A DNA stretch of 64,000 nucleotides from Tricholomella constricta (lineage: Eukaryota > Basidiomycota > Agaricomycetes > Agaricales > Lyophyllaceae): assembly GCA_013368375.1 (NCBI GenBank), contig JAACJP010000058.1, forward strand, positions 1 to 64,000, given 5' to 3'. The notes beneath the pieces were generated by a model. It made no database searches. It was not told where the DNA came from and saw only the letters and a program-made list of their open reading frames with translations. The translations under genes and the position numbers were made by a program. Within the stretch, counting starts at the first letter, position 1, and each line of letters opens with the position of its first letter. Shown piece after piece: positions 29,887-40,584 of this stretch.

Positions 29887-32800
29887 CTAGTCGTAATCGG
29901 TTCGCCCCCCTATCTGTAGAGTACCCCAATATACTTAATATTGCTGCTACTTCTACGGGTGAACCAATCGACGAAGACGTACAATCCTCCCCTGACCAAT
30001 CGCCATCTCCGTCGGTCGCTCCGACCAAGCCGACCGCACCGTCGCGTCGCGGACTACCACGCTGGGAAAAACGACTACCCCGTCGCTTCGTGATCGCCGC
30101 CTCCCCCGACTCCTTATCCCTGTCGCTCAAGGTCGAGCTTGAGACCACCGACACCCAGGAGACGCACTCGCTCTCTGCCCTTGTTGACAGCGGAGCCACT
30201 GGATGCTTCATTAACACCGCCTTCATTGAGAAGCACAAACTGAAGACCCGACCGTTAAACCGCCCTACACTAGCCTATAATGTCGATGGAACCCCTAACC
30301 AAGCGGGCGCCATCGGATATGTTGTAGACGCGGTTCTACGCTACGACGGTCACTCCGAACGGGTGCTGTTCGCGGTCGCAGGCATCGGGAAGCAGGATCT
30401 CATCCTCGGATTCACCTGGCTTCGAGACCACAACCCCGACATTGATTGGGCGACGAAAAGGGTGAAAATGAGTCGGGCGCCGTCGCGTTGTGACACCTGC
30501 AAGGTTGAGGCCAAGGAAGAGCGGCGCTCGCGCACCAAACTGCGAGCTGCCATTCGGGCCTGTCGGGCGGAAGGAATTCCGACCACAGAGCCGGAACTGC
30601 GCGCCCCGACCAGCCCCTACGTCGAGGACGACTCCGACACGGACGAATTCCTCCCCTACACCCCAGTCATGGAGGAACCCGATCCAGAGTCGGACGACTT
30701 CCTTGCGGAGACCTTCCTGAACGGCGACCGCATCTTTGCGACTGCGATCCACCCTCCTCCGACTGTGGCGCACATCCGTGCCAGTCAAATGACATCGCAG
30801 CGACTCGCGGAAGCGCATGCCGCGAACTCTGTACCCAAGTCGTTCCGCGACGCCGTTCCGACCCACCTCCATGACTTTGAGGACGCTTTCTCCAAGGTCG
30901 CGTTCGACGAACTCCCCGATCGCAAACAGTGGGATCACGCGATTGAGTTGGAGCCGGGCGCCTCGCCGTCCGGCACCAAAGTCTACCCACTGTCGCCGGC
31001 GGAGCAAGTCGAGCTCGATGCGTTCCTCAAGGAGAACCTCGAGTCGGGTCGGATCCGTCCGTCGAAGTCGCCCATGGCTTCGCCAGTGTTCTTCATCAAG
31101 AAGAAGGATGGTGCGCTCCGGCTGGTGCAGGACTATCGGACGCTCAACGCGCTGACGGTGAAGAACCGGTACCCACTGCCACTCATTAGCGAACTGGTGA
31201 ACAACCTCCGCGGCGCGCGGTACTTCACCAAGCTGGACGTCCGATGGGGGTACAACAACGTTCGGATCAAGGAAGGCGACGAGTGGAAGGCAGCGTTTCG
31301 GACGAACCGCGGTCTCTTTGAGCCGCTCGTCATGTTCTTCGGCCTCACGAACAGCCCCGCCACATTCCAGACCATGATGAATGACATCTTCCGCGATCTG
31401 ATCGCCGAGGGTGTTGTTTGCGTGTACCTCGACGATATCTTGATTTACACCAAGACTCTCGAGGAACACCGTCGCGTCGCGCGACTTGTGCTGGACCGAC
31501 TCCGCGAACATAAGTTGTTCTTAAAACCCGAGAAATGCGAGTTTGAACAGACCAAGGTCGAGTATCTTGGGCTGATCATCTCGCACGGGCAAGCGGAAAT
31601 GGATCCGGTCAAGGTCGCTGGAGTGTCGGAGTGGCCGGCGCCGAGGAACAAGAAGGAGGTGCAAGCGTTCTTGGGCTTCACCAATTTCTACCGACGGTTC
31701 ATCCAGGACTTCTCGCACCACGCCCGACCCCTGTTCGATCTGACGGGCAAGGACGTCGCCTGGCGATGGGAAGCGTTGGAACAGTCGGCCTTTGACCTCC
31801 TGAAGTCTGCGATCACGTCGCAACCAGTGCTTGCATTCCCCGACGACGACCGACCATACCGCATCGAAGCTGATTCGTCCGACTTCGCGACGGGCGCAGT
31901 CCTGTCGCAAGAGTCGCCGTCCGATGGCAAGTGGCACCCGGTCGCGTTCTACTCGAAGAGCTTGAACGCAGTCGAGCGGAACTACGAGATCCACGACAAA
32001 GAGATGCTGGCGATCATCCAGTCTCTGGAGGAGTGGCAACATTTTGTGGAAGGCGCAAAGCACAAGGTGGAGATCTTGACCGACCACAAGAACCTTGAGT
32101 ACTTCCTCACCGCGAAGAAACTCAATCGGCGGCAAGCCCGCTGGTCGCTCTACCTTGCCAACTTCGACTTTACCCTCCACCACTGTCCGGGACGCAGCAT
32201 GGGCAAACCCGACGCCCTGTCGCGTCGCGCTGATCACGGCAACGGAAGTGGCGACAATGCCGACATCGTGCTCCTCAAACCCGAGTTCTTCGCGATTCGC
32301 GCGACCGAGGGTCTGGTACTGGTCGGAGAAGAAGACGAGGTGCTGAAAGCGATCCGCAAAGGCAATCGCGACGGCGCACAGGAGGACGCGGTCGCGAAAG
32401 CGGCGCAACTGGTCAAGGCATCCAAGACTGCCGGTCGCTCCCTACGCTTCGGCGAGTGGGGGGAGGAAGGTGGTCTGCTCACGTTCCGTGGACGGATCTA
32501 TGTCCCGAACGTTCCTGACCTCCGCCGACGCATTGTGGAGCAGCATCATGACTCCAAGGTCGCCGGTCACCCGGGTCGCTGGAAGACGCTCGAGCTGGTG
32601 TCGCGCAACTACTGGTGGCCCCAGATGTCGCTCTTCATCGGTTCATACACCAGCACCTGCGACATGTGCTTGCGCACGAAACCCCGCCGCCAACTCCCCG
32701 TCGGACAGCTGCAGCCGCTCCCCATTCCCGAAGGCCGATGGAATGTTGTATCGGTTGACTTCATCACCGAACTCCCAGAGTCCAACGGCCATGACGCGAT

Positions 32801-33890
32801 CATGAACGTCGTGGATTCAGTCGGGAAACGCGCGCATTTTATCGCGTCGCACACGACCTGTTCGGCCTTGGGAGCTGCGAATCTCTACCGTCGCCACGTC
32901 TGGAAGCTGCATGGTCTCCCCGACGCATTCGTCTCCGATCGAGGTCCACAGTTTGTTGCCGAGTTCACGCGCGAACTGTACCGGCTCCTGGGTATCAAAC
33001 TGTCGGCCTCGACGGCCTACCACCCTCAGACTGACGGGCAGACTGAGCGCGTCAACCAGGAGCTGGAACAGTTCTTGCGGGTCTTCTGCAACGAGCGCCA
33101 GAACGACTGGGAGGACCTTCTGCCCGACGCCGAATTCAGTTACAACAACCATGTACATTCGGCGACGCAGCAGACCCCCTTCTTGCTCGACACTGGTCGG
33201 CATCCGCGCATGGGCTTCGAGCCTCGTCGGGGCGCTTCCAAGAACGAGTCGGCCGACGAGTTCGTGGAGCGCATGAAGGAAGCACAGGAGGAAGCCAAGG
33301 CGGCGCTTTCAAAGGCCAAAGATGACATGGAGCGGTATTACAATCAGCGACACGCCCCGACACCCGACTACCAGCCGGGTGACAAGGTGTACTTGGACGC
33401 GACCGACATTTCTACGACCCGACCGTCTAAGAAATTATCGCATCGCTACCTTGGCCCTTTCGTCGTGCAAAGGCGAGTCGGCCCGCTCGCATATCGCCTC
33501 CTGCTGCCTCAGTCCATGAAGCGCATCCACCCAGTCTTCCACGTCATAAAGCTTGTCCCCGCCGTAGCTGACCCGATCGAAGGTCGACAGTCCGACCCTC
33601 CGCCGCCACCAGACATCATCGATGACGAACCCCACTACGAAGTCCACAAAATCCTCGACAGTCGCATCTTCCGCAAGAAACTCCAGTACAAGATCTTGTG
33701 GAAAGGCTACGGCTATGAAGAAGCTTCGTGGGAGCCCCGGGAGAACGTCGCCGCACCCGACCTGGTTCGCAAGTTCCACCGCGACAATCCTGATGCTGCG
33801 CGCCACATCCGTGGCATCTTCACTCTATCCCCCGCCGTCTTCGCCACCGTCACCCCGCACCGAGCCGTTGCGATTCAAAAGGGGGGGTGA
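29865..33890 (+). CDS. Pol polyprotein: protease, RT, RNase H, integrase, chromodomain
   Basis: Uninterrupted frame of 1341 codons; it starts with GTG and has no good ATG, so it is probably expressed by -1 frameshifting from gag. Protease DSGA at residues 108-111; RT with FTKLDVRWGYNN and YLDD (D523, D524); RNase H with RIEADSSDFATGAVLSQ and TDHKNLEYF; integrase zinc finger HHDSKVAGHPGRW...CDMCLRTK (about 892-935). The integrase triad D965, D1025, E1061 has the canonical 35-residue gap before E. A chromodomain lies at about 1256-1300 (HKILDSRIFRKKLQYKILWKGYGYEEASWEPREN), which in this family directs insertion through histone binding. The 3' end merges with the polypurine tract AAAAGGGGGGGTGA before the LTR. 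All catalytic residues are present, so the element may be active despite its chimeric LTRs. Confidence 0.95.
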   Translation: MKSTPPLSSRNRFAPLSVEYPNILNIAATSTGEPIDEDVQSSPDQSPSPSVAPTKPTAPSRRGLPRWEKRLPRRFVIAASPDSLSLSLKVELETTDTQETHSLSALVDSGATGCFINTAFIEKHKLKTRPLNRPTLAYNVDGTPNQAGAIGYVVDAVLRYDGHSERVLFAVAGIGKQDLILGFTWLRDHNPDIDWATKRVKMSRAPSRCDTCKVEAKEERRSRTKLRAAIRACRAEGIPTTEPELRAPTSPYVEDDSDTDEFLPYTPVMEEPDPESDDFLAETFLNGDRIFATAIHPPPTVAHIRASQMTSQRLAEAHAANSVPKSFRDAVPTHLHDFEDAFSKVAFDELPDRKQWDHAIELEPGASPSGTKVYPLSPAEQVELDAFLKENLESGRIRPSKSPMASPVFFIKKKDGALRLVQDYRTLNALTVKNRYPLPLISELVNNLRGARYFTKLDVRWGYNNVRIKEGDEWKAAFRTNRGLFEPLVMFFGLTNSPATFQTMMNDIFRDLIAEGVVCVYLDDILIYTKTLEEHRRVARLVLDRLREHKLFLKPEKCEFEQTKVEYLGLIISHGQAEMDPVKVAGVSEWPAPRNKKEVQAFLGFTNFYRRFIQDFSHHARPLFDLTGKDVAWRWEALEQSAFDLLKSAITSQPVLAFPDDDRPYRIEADSSDFATGAVLSQESPSDGKWHPVAFYSKSLNAVERNYEIHDKEMLAIIQSLEEWQHFVEGAKHKVEILTDHKNLEYFLTAKKLNRRQARWSLYLANFDFTLHHCPGRSMGKPDALSRRADHGNGSGDNADIVLLKPEFFAIRATEGLVLVGEEDEVLKAIRKGNRDGAQEDAVAKAAQLVKASKTAGRSLRFGEWGEEGGLLTFRGRIYVPNVPDLRRRIVEQHHDSKVAGHPGRWKTLELVSRNYWWPQMSLFIGSYTSTCDMCLRTKPRRQLPVGQLQPLPIPEGRWNVVSVDFITELPESNGHDAIMNVVDSVGKRAHFIASHTTCSALGAANLYRRHVWKLHGLPDAFVSDRGPQFVAEFTRELYRLLGIKLSASTAYHPQTDGQTERVNQELEQFLRVFCNERQNDWEDLLPDAEFSYNNHVHSATQQTPFLLDTGRHPRMGFEPRRGASKNESADEFVERMKEAQEEAKAALSKAKDDMERYYNQRHAPTPDYQPGDKVYLDATDISTTRPSKKLSHRYLGPFVVQRRVGPLAYRLLLPQSMKRIHPVFHVIKLVPAVADPIEGRQSDPPPPPDIIDDEPHYEVHKILDSRIFRKKLQYKILWKGYGYEEASWEPRENVAAPDLVRKFHRDNPDAARHIRGIFTLSPAVFATVTPHRAVAIQKGG

Positions 33891-34295
33891 TGTCAGGGGA
33901 ACTCTCGTTCACGCTCTCCGACGCTCACAGATCGTTCCCCGACTCACGTGCTCGCGCCCGACGCCGATCCCGACCACCCGACATCCCGACGTCGGCTGCC
34001 CCGCCTCGTGCCCGTACCCTGGGCCACGAGGATTGGACAGCGTCGGGAACGTGTCTATACACGCGCCGCACACCATTCGTTACTATTACATGTACAGTAC
34101 ACTCTGGAGGACCGGCCCTCACGTCCTACACTCGTATATAGTCGGCCCCCTGGCATTTGGGAATCCTTTACACTATTCTCTTCGGATTCCCCCTTGCCAG
34201 GTAAGCCTTACTTACCTTCGTTACTGTACATCAATATAACTTCGGATTCCCCCTTGCCAGTGTGATAGCGCTCCACTGTAAGGGTTGCCCTAACA
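33891..34295 (+). mobile_element. LTR of element N (3' LTR, 405 bp)
   Basis: TGTCAGGGGAACTCTC...TTGCCCTAACA after the polypurine tract. It shares length and U3 deletion with 15170-15574. The flanking GGTGC (34296-34300) matches GCACC at 15575-15579 in inverse orientation. Both lie in element X, where the uninterrupted unit reads cagcGGGTGCATGG (for example near 34495), proving that N inserted into X. Confidence 0.93.
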
Positions 34296-36186
34296 GGTGC
34301 ATGGAAATTCCGACCAATACCCGGACCGGATTGTGCACGGGTAGTACAGCAACAATCCGGATCCGGATAGTGCAGGGGAACTGCACGGGAATGGCACGAG
34401 CAGTTCCGAAATCTCGCCCGAAACCCGGATTGAGAAATCACGCCCGAAACCCGGATTGAGTACTGGACGGAAAGTAAAGCAGCGGGTGCATGGAAATTCC
34501 GACCAATACCCGGACCGGATTGTGCACGGGTAGTACAGCAACAATCCGGATCCGGATAGTGCAGGGGAACTGCACGGGAATGGCACGAGCAGTTCCGAAA
34601 TCTCGCCCGAAACCCGGATTGAGTACTACACGGAAACTAGAGCAGCGGGTGCATGGAAAATCTGGCTGAAGTCCGGATCGGATAGTGCACAGATAGTACG
34701 GAAACAATCCAGATCCGGATAGTGCAGGGGAACTGCACGGGAATGGCACGAGCAGTTCCAAAAATCACGCCCAAAACCCGGATTGAGTACTGGACGGAAA
34801 GTAAAGCAGCGGGTGCATGGAAATTCCGACCAATACCTGGACCGGATTGTGCACGGGTAGCTCAGCAACGGTCCGGATCTGGATAGTGCAGGGGACCTGC
34901 ACTGAAACTGTTGCATGAGCAGTGTCGAAGTCATGCCCGAAACCCAGATTGAGTACTGCACGGAAAGTAAAGCAGGGGGTGCACAAAAATTCCGGCTGAT
35001 ATCTGGACCGGACTGTGCACGGGTAGTTCAGCAACAATCCGGATCCGGATAGTGCACGGAACAGTTTCCATGCAGTTCTCCTGCAATATCCAATCTGGAT
35101 TGTTTCCGTACTATCCGTGCACTATCCGATCCGGACTTCGGCCGGAATTTCCGCGCACGCGCTGCTTTACTTTCTGTGCAGTACTCAATCCAGGTTTTGG
35201 GCACAATTTCTGCATACCTTGTGCCTCAATTTGCGTGCAGTTCCGCTGCACTATCCAATCCGGATTGTTTCCGTACTATCCGTGCACTATCCAATCCGGA
35301 CTTCGGCCGGAATTTTCGTGCACCCGCTGCTGTGGTTTCCGTCCAGTACTCAATCCGGGTTTCGGGCGTGATTTTTGGAACTGCTCGTGCCATTCCCGTG
35401 CAGTTCCCCTGCACTATCCGGATCCGGATTGTTGCTGTACTACCCGTGCACAATCCGGTCCGGATATCGGCCGGAATTTCTGTGCACCTGCTGCTTTACT
35501 TTCCGTGCAACACTCAATCCGGGTTTCGGGCGTGATTTCACAACTGCTCGTGCAACAGTTTCCGTGCAGTTCCCCTGCACTATCCGGATCCGGACTGTTG
35601 CTGAGCTACCCATCCACAATCCGATCCGGATATCGGCCGGAATTTCCGTGCACCTGCTGCTGTGGCTTCCGTCCAGTACTCAATCCGGGTTTCGGGCATG
35701 ATTTCAGAACTGCTCGTGCAACAGTTTCCATGCATTTCCCCTGCACTATCCGGATCCGGACTGTTGCTGAGCTGCCCGTCCACAATCCAATCCGGATATA
35801 GGCCGGAATTTCCGTGCACCCGCTGCTGTGGTTTCTGTCCAGTACTCAATCCGGGTTCTGAACGTGGTTTCTGTACACGTTCAGCCGTAGTTCCCGTGCA
35901 CATCCTGCCAGAGTTTCCGTGCACTACCCAACCCGGAATCCGGCCGTGAATTCCGTACAATATACCCGGACAGTTTGGCTACAGGTCCCATGGCTGTCTG
36001 TGGGTGTAGAGAGCCCGCTGCTGCAGTAAATCACGATACAGTGTATTGAGTCCGCTACTTCGTTAATAACCACACACTGTAAAGACGTCCGCTACAGCAC
36101 AGAGGACCCGCTGCATGCGTCAACTACGGTACACTGTATAGGCCCGCTAGAGCGTTGGTCACATTACAGTGTAGTGTCTGTATGTG
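34296..36186. mobile_element. Element X, main part: inverted arrays of 165-bp units
   Basis: Non-coding. From 34296 to about 35050 the units lie in one orientation (CCCGGATTGAGTACTGG...), and from about 35050 to 35990 in the other (...CCAGTACTCAATCCGGG). In the second array, ACTCAATCC recurs at 35183, 35348, 35512, 35678 and 35844, a period of 164-166 bp. A unique 200-bp tail follows (about 35950-36186: gaattccgtacaatata...gagagcccgctgctgcag...), ending at the insertion site GTTGTAC (36187-36193). Together with 15575-16277 it forms one element of about 2.6 kb with terminal arms of at least 700 bp. The outer 25 bases of the two ends align without gaps (CACATACAGACACTACA against CAGGGCAGGGCACTACA). 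A 7-8 bp TSD and a CAGGG-like end suggest a non-autonomous hAT-type foldback element. Confidence 0.75.
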
Positions 36187-36899
36187 GTTGTACCCCCATC
36201 GGACGTCCAGCTTGGTGAAGTACCGCGCGCCGCGAAGGTTATTCACCAGTTCGCTAATGAGGGGCAGCGGGTATCGGTTCTTCACTGTGAGCGCATTGAG
36301 CGTCCGATAGTCCTGTACCAGTCGGAGCGACCCGTCCTTCTTCTTGATGAAGAAGACCGGCGATGCCATGGGCGATTTGGACGGTCGGATACGACCTGTC
36401 TTGAGGTTCTCTTTGAGGAACACGTCGAGTTCAACCTGTTCCGCCGGTGACAGCGGGTAGACCTTCGTGCCGGTCGGCGACGCGCCCGGCTCCAGTTCGA
36501 TGGCATGATCCCATTGCTTGCGCTCTGGGAGCTCATCGAACGCGACTTTGGAGAAGATGTCTTCAAAGTCGTGGAGGTGGGTGGGTACGGCGTCACGGAA
36601 CGTTTTGGGCACGGGGTTAGCAGCGTGCGCTTCCGCAAGTCGCTGCGATGTCGTTTGGCTGGCCCGAATATGTTCCGCGGTCGGAGTCGGGTGGATCGCG
36701 GTCGCGAAGATGCGATCGCCGTTCAGGAAGGTTTCCACCAGGAAGTTGTCGGACTCTTGGTCGGGTTCCTCCAGGATCGGAGTGTAGGGGAGGAACTCGT
36801 CATCGTCAGAGTCGTCCTCAATGTATGGGTTGGTCGGGGCTCGTAGGTCGGGCTCAGTCATCAGGATGCCGTCAGCTCGACAGGCGCGGATTGCTGCGC
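36187..36899 (-). pseudogene. Element E pol, pre-RT and RT start
   Basis: The minus-strand frame from 36899 reads AIRACRADGI, then MTEPDLRAPTNPY...FFIKKKDGSLRLVQDYRTLNALTVKNRYPLPLISEL and ends LDVRWGYN at the X boundary. It includes the first RT metal-binding aspartate (KLDVRW). Upstream it is continuous, after removal of F2 copy 2 and one TGCGC, with 47630-48289. Downstream it continued into 16278 before X, N and the inversion. Confidence 0.9.
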
Positions 36900-37133
36900 T
36901 GTAACGACGGCGCGTTACAATACGTCTATATTGAGACGCGACCTGTTTGGCATTACCTTCTGGTAATGCACGACCATCTTTGTTATGCGTATATAAATGT
37001 CCTGTACAGTTTATGCTTAGATAATCCTTTGCACCTTCACCCTGTACACGTACTTAGCAGAATCCCACAGATTGGTCTAGCTTAACGTGTCTGGTGTCTC
37101 GCAAGGATCCCCCAACCCCGTACAACCGTTACA
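36900..37133 (+). mobile_element. F2 copy 2, 5' LTR (234 bp)
   Basis: TGTAACGACGGCGCG...CAACCGTTACA. It has a TATATAA box near 36990 and an early imperfect palindrome (GTAACGACGGCGCGTTAC). It appears identical to 47396-47629. Confidence 0.95.
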
Positions 37134-38745
37134 CTTTTTTAAGCTACCCAGCTTTGCTATCTGCTTAACTGCTCTCTATCGTCGACGTCGACTCGCTTAT
37201 CAGCGCCATCACCATCACCACAACCCTGAAACGAAGATCTATCTGCGATGGATCCAAACCGAGCGCCACCGAGCGCTACCAGCGCTGAAAACACACCAAC
37301 GATACAATCTATCGTCGATCCGCCAGTACCGCGACCTCCTATAGCCTATGTGCCGCCTCAACGTTGTTCGGACGAAGTCGGGCAAGGTGTAGCAGCAGCA
37401 GAGGGACCAACAGCGGTAAGTAGCCTGGGCTACTATCAATGCATGCCACAGAGCGCCCAGCCGCAAGGTTAGGCACTCTGGGGGTCGAAACTGCTGAAGA
37501 TGCGAGTCTTAGACATGCATCGGACGATGGCCCCGTACGATTGGCTCTGCAACAAGCGTACGCCGCGTACGCCGCCTCCCCGGCCCCCACTGCTGTGCCA
37601 CAGTCTTCGGTACAAGCCCCGGTACATGCCAACACGGATAACCAGTCGGTTACGAGTGCGTACCTTCGACGACGGGCGTTATCGCCTGTCAGCTCGACGG
37701 CAGAATCGGACAACGGGACCCTGAACATCTTCAGGTTCTCGCCCCTCCTCAAGCGCCAGGTGCACCTCTACTGGTCAGAATACCAGTCGATGGTCCCAGA
37801 CGCTAGTCGACGTACTCAGATGAATGAGAACGCGCTAGGCTCCGCCTACGTACACTGTGCGATCATGGACACGGAGCCTGATACAAACAGTATCGAATTT
37901 GTAAAGCTAGTTATCGAAGGCATTCGCTTCGAAATAGATAACTATCCTATGGCCACTGTCTTGGAAGCATCGAGGTCTTCGACACCGAAAGCTCCGCAAG
38001 CAACAGTAGGAACAACACAAGCAGCCGACAGCATCGGCCCTGTGCTCACTACGCCTGTAAAAATCGAGGATCGTGTGGATGAAACACACGACGGCGTCAA
38101 ACCGATTGAGGAAAGGCCTGCGCCTGCTCAAACACTACGGTTCACAACTGAGACATCACCGCCTGTGATACAAGTCCCTGGGAATGCATCCCGTCGATAC
38201 CCAATGGCAGACTCGTGGGCAGACAGAGTCGCCCTCCAGCGCGAGCGGGATCGAGACTTGCAGCAACAGGGTCATTCGGTTTACGATGACCAGGGAGTGA
38301 TCTTTATCGGACGTCAGCCCGTCGACCAAATGAAGAGCATTTATTTCGAGTCGATTGGACAACCTCACGAACAGGATAATAATGTGCAGAGTGCCCCCTA
38401 CGATGAGCACCTGCAGGGACGTGATCAACAGCAAACATTTGCTAGAGATCGACCTCCTCATGAGACTCCCGTAGTTCGTACGCATTTTACCAATGCTCGT
38501 GGACGCGGTAGGGGAATGAGCGTCGTGAACCCTATATCCCGAAACCCAGGTAGATCAAGTGAAACCCCTGGGCGTGGGTTCTCGATGCCTCCGCAAGTGC
38601 GGTCAACTTCCCGAAACCCCGGAGTCGCTGAAGCTGTGGAACAACACCGAGATTCTATGCATGTACGCTTGAAAGCGCTGCTAGAAGAACAACTCGGTAC
38701 ACGCCTGCAACTTCCCGAGGGTAGTAAATTGAGGCGATCTGACGC

Positions 38746-38935
38746 TGGAGTAGCGCCCCCGCGCCACCCCAGACGCGCAGAAGGAGCGTCAGCAGGCTAT
38801 TTGTACATGTTTGGCTGCAGCTTCTAGAACTTAGTCAGCAGTAGATAGTATTCGGGGGAATTGCAAAGGCAAGCCCCAGAGCCAATATCACCACATTACC
38901 ACGAAACGCAAAGCAAGACAAGTCAGACTACTCCA
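38746..38935. mobile_element. 190-bp MITE with TGGAGTAG/CTACTCCA ends
   Basis: It is inserted in the gag core of F2 copy 2. The ends are TGGAGTAG (38746-38753) and CTACTCCA (38928-38935). The flanks ACGC are duplicated (38742-38745, 38936-38939). F2 copy 1 has the empty site GACGCGTCC near 21876. There is no coding capacity beyond a short read-in. The terminal repeat is only 8 bp, and the 4-bp duplication does not fix a superfamily. Confidence 0.82.
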
Positions 38936-40581
38936 ACGCGTCCAAAACTATAACTCCATACGCTGGAGGAACCAAGTTTAGCGACCTTGAAAGGTGGCTA
39001 ACGGACGTGTGCGTTCATTTAGCCGCATGCCAGTATGGTGGCGACGAACGCGACCGTGAACGCGTGCTCGTTGTACCAGAGTTTCTCAGAGGAGAAGCTA
39101 AGACATGGTACCAGCGCCACGTCGTCCATGTAAACCGTCGTCAACGCCATTGGACGTTTGAAGACGTCATTCTTGGATTGTATGATCGCTTTGTACAGCC
39201 GTCAACAATGCAGGATGCACGAGAGGACTTCTACGATGCTACTTATAATGAGAGCATCGGAGTTCAAGGGTTTTATGACGAGCTCATGGACCACGCACAA
39301 AATATGGCTGTGTTCCCAGATGAATACACCGTGCGTGATACCTTCCTGGAAGGTATACCCAAAGATATGCTCGTCGCCCTAATTAAGGAAGGTGGATTGT
39401 CACCTGAGATAAATACAGTCGATGAGTTTGTCTCCGAGGCGAAGGCGTATGAGTCTGCCTCTAAGACAGCTGCGCACTACCTTGCTCGAAACTCACGCCG
39501 TCGTTCGCGCCGGAATCCCGAAGTAACATCTTCGAGGCCCCGCGGAGGTGGGCGAATCGGTACCACTTTCATTCGCAAGTCCGCCTTAGCAGGAGGACTA
39601 CACGCGAGAGTGGTGGCTACGCCACTGCGTGGACGAGGAGGAAAGGTGGGAGTGCAAGCACGCCCTGACCCGAACTCGGGTGCGCCACCCAATAGACAGT
39701 TGGAACGCCCCCAACTGCATTCATCTCCGACACTGAATCCGTCACCGGCGGCAGATGTCATCTGCTACAAATGCGGAAAGAAAGGTCATTACTCGAGAGA
39801 ATGTAAACAGAAACCGTACCCCGTGCGTGCTCAGATACGAGCAGCTCGGACCGCAGTTGATGAAGAGGACGATGATTCGGACATGGATCAGGAGAATGAG
39901 GCTGATGACGAGAGTGGACATACCTCTGCTAATGAAGCGGATAATCCACCTGAGTCGTTGGTAGACAGCGACAGCGATGAACTCATTGAGGTCGATGTCT
40001 ATGATAATGACTACTACTCCCGAGACAGCGAGACTGAAGTCCTGAGGGCGATAACGGAATTACCGTTGGATGAAACTCGCCAGATAAAGATGCGCAAAGT
40101 ACATCTTCGCGCATCAAAAGTAGCTAAGGCTCGCCCAGTGCATAAGCGCGACGACAAGGAGTGTTTGGCCACATATGTCAATGTAGGCGGACACGACGCG
40201 TGGACGCTATGGGACTCGGGTAGTACAACTACGGGCGTAACCCCGGCGTTTTCCCAGGTAGCGGAATTGCGCGTGTTCCCGTTGGACGCGCCAATAACGC
40301 TGCAATTGGGAACGATTGGAAGTCGCTCGACAGTGAACTTTGGGTCTGATGTGTTAGTTAAAACACACGGATCTGAAGAAATGCTGTATGTCGATATAGC
40401 AAACTTTGACCGATATGATATGATTATCGGTACACCGTTTATGCGAAGGCATGGAGTTATCCTTGATTTCGCGACAAATATAGTTGTGGTCAACGGTGTA
40501 TCAACCGAAGCCACGAAGGTAGACCTCCGGGATACTGATGGACGGCTGCGCCGCTATCGTACCACGGATAAACCCCGGGAT

Positions 40582-40584
40582 TGA
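40582..40584 (+). promoter_or_regulatory. In-frame UGA between gag-protease and pol
   Basis: GGG ATT GAC is not the frame; the frame is CGG GAT TGA CTC CCA CGA GTC ACA and stays open to the ATG at 40624. Copy 1 has the same TGA in the same place (23522-23524). UGA followed by CU is a context known to favour read-through in other systems. Read-through or reinitiation at 40624 would both give Pol. Confidence 0.5.

Larger units (their letters stand above)
37248..40584 (+). pseudogene. F2 copy 2 gag-protease (frameshift, MITE)
   Basis: Starts MDPNRAPPSATSAENT at 37248. A one-base loss near 37430 (CTGGGCTA against CTGGAGCTA in copy 1) moves the frame to that of 37439-38827. The protein is then cut within the gag core by a 190-bp MITE (38746-38935). 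The rest (39007-40584 in the track of the same protein) carries the gag core, the CCHC knuckle (CYKCGKKGHYSREC), an acidic Asp/Glu/Ser linker and a retropepsin-like domain with WDSGSTTT and IIGTPFMRRHG. It ends at TGA 40582-40584. Pol follows in the same frame, so the retropepsin lies upstream of the stop. Copy 1 supplies the undamaged state for both lesions. Confidence 0.9.
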
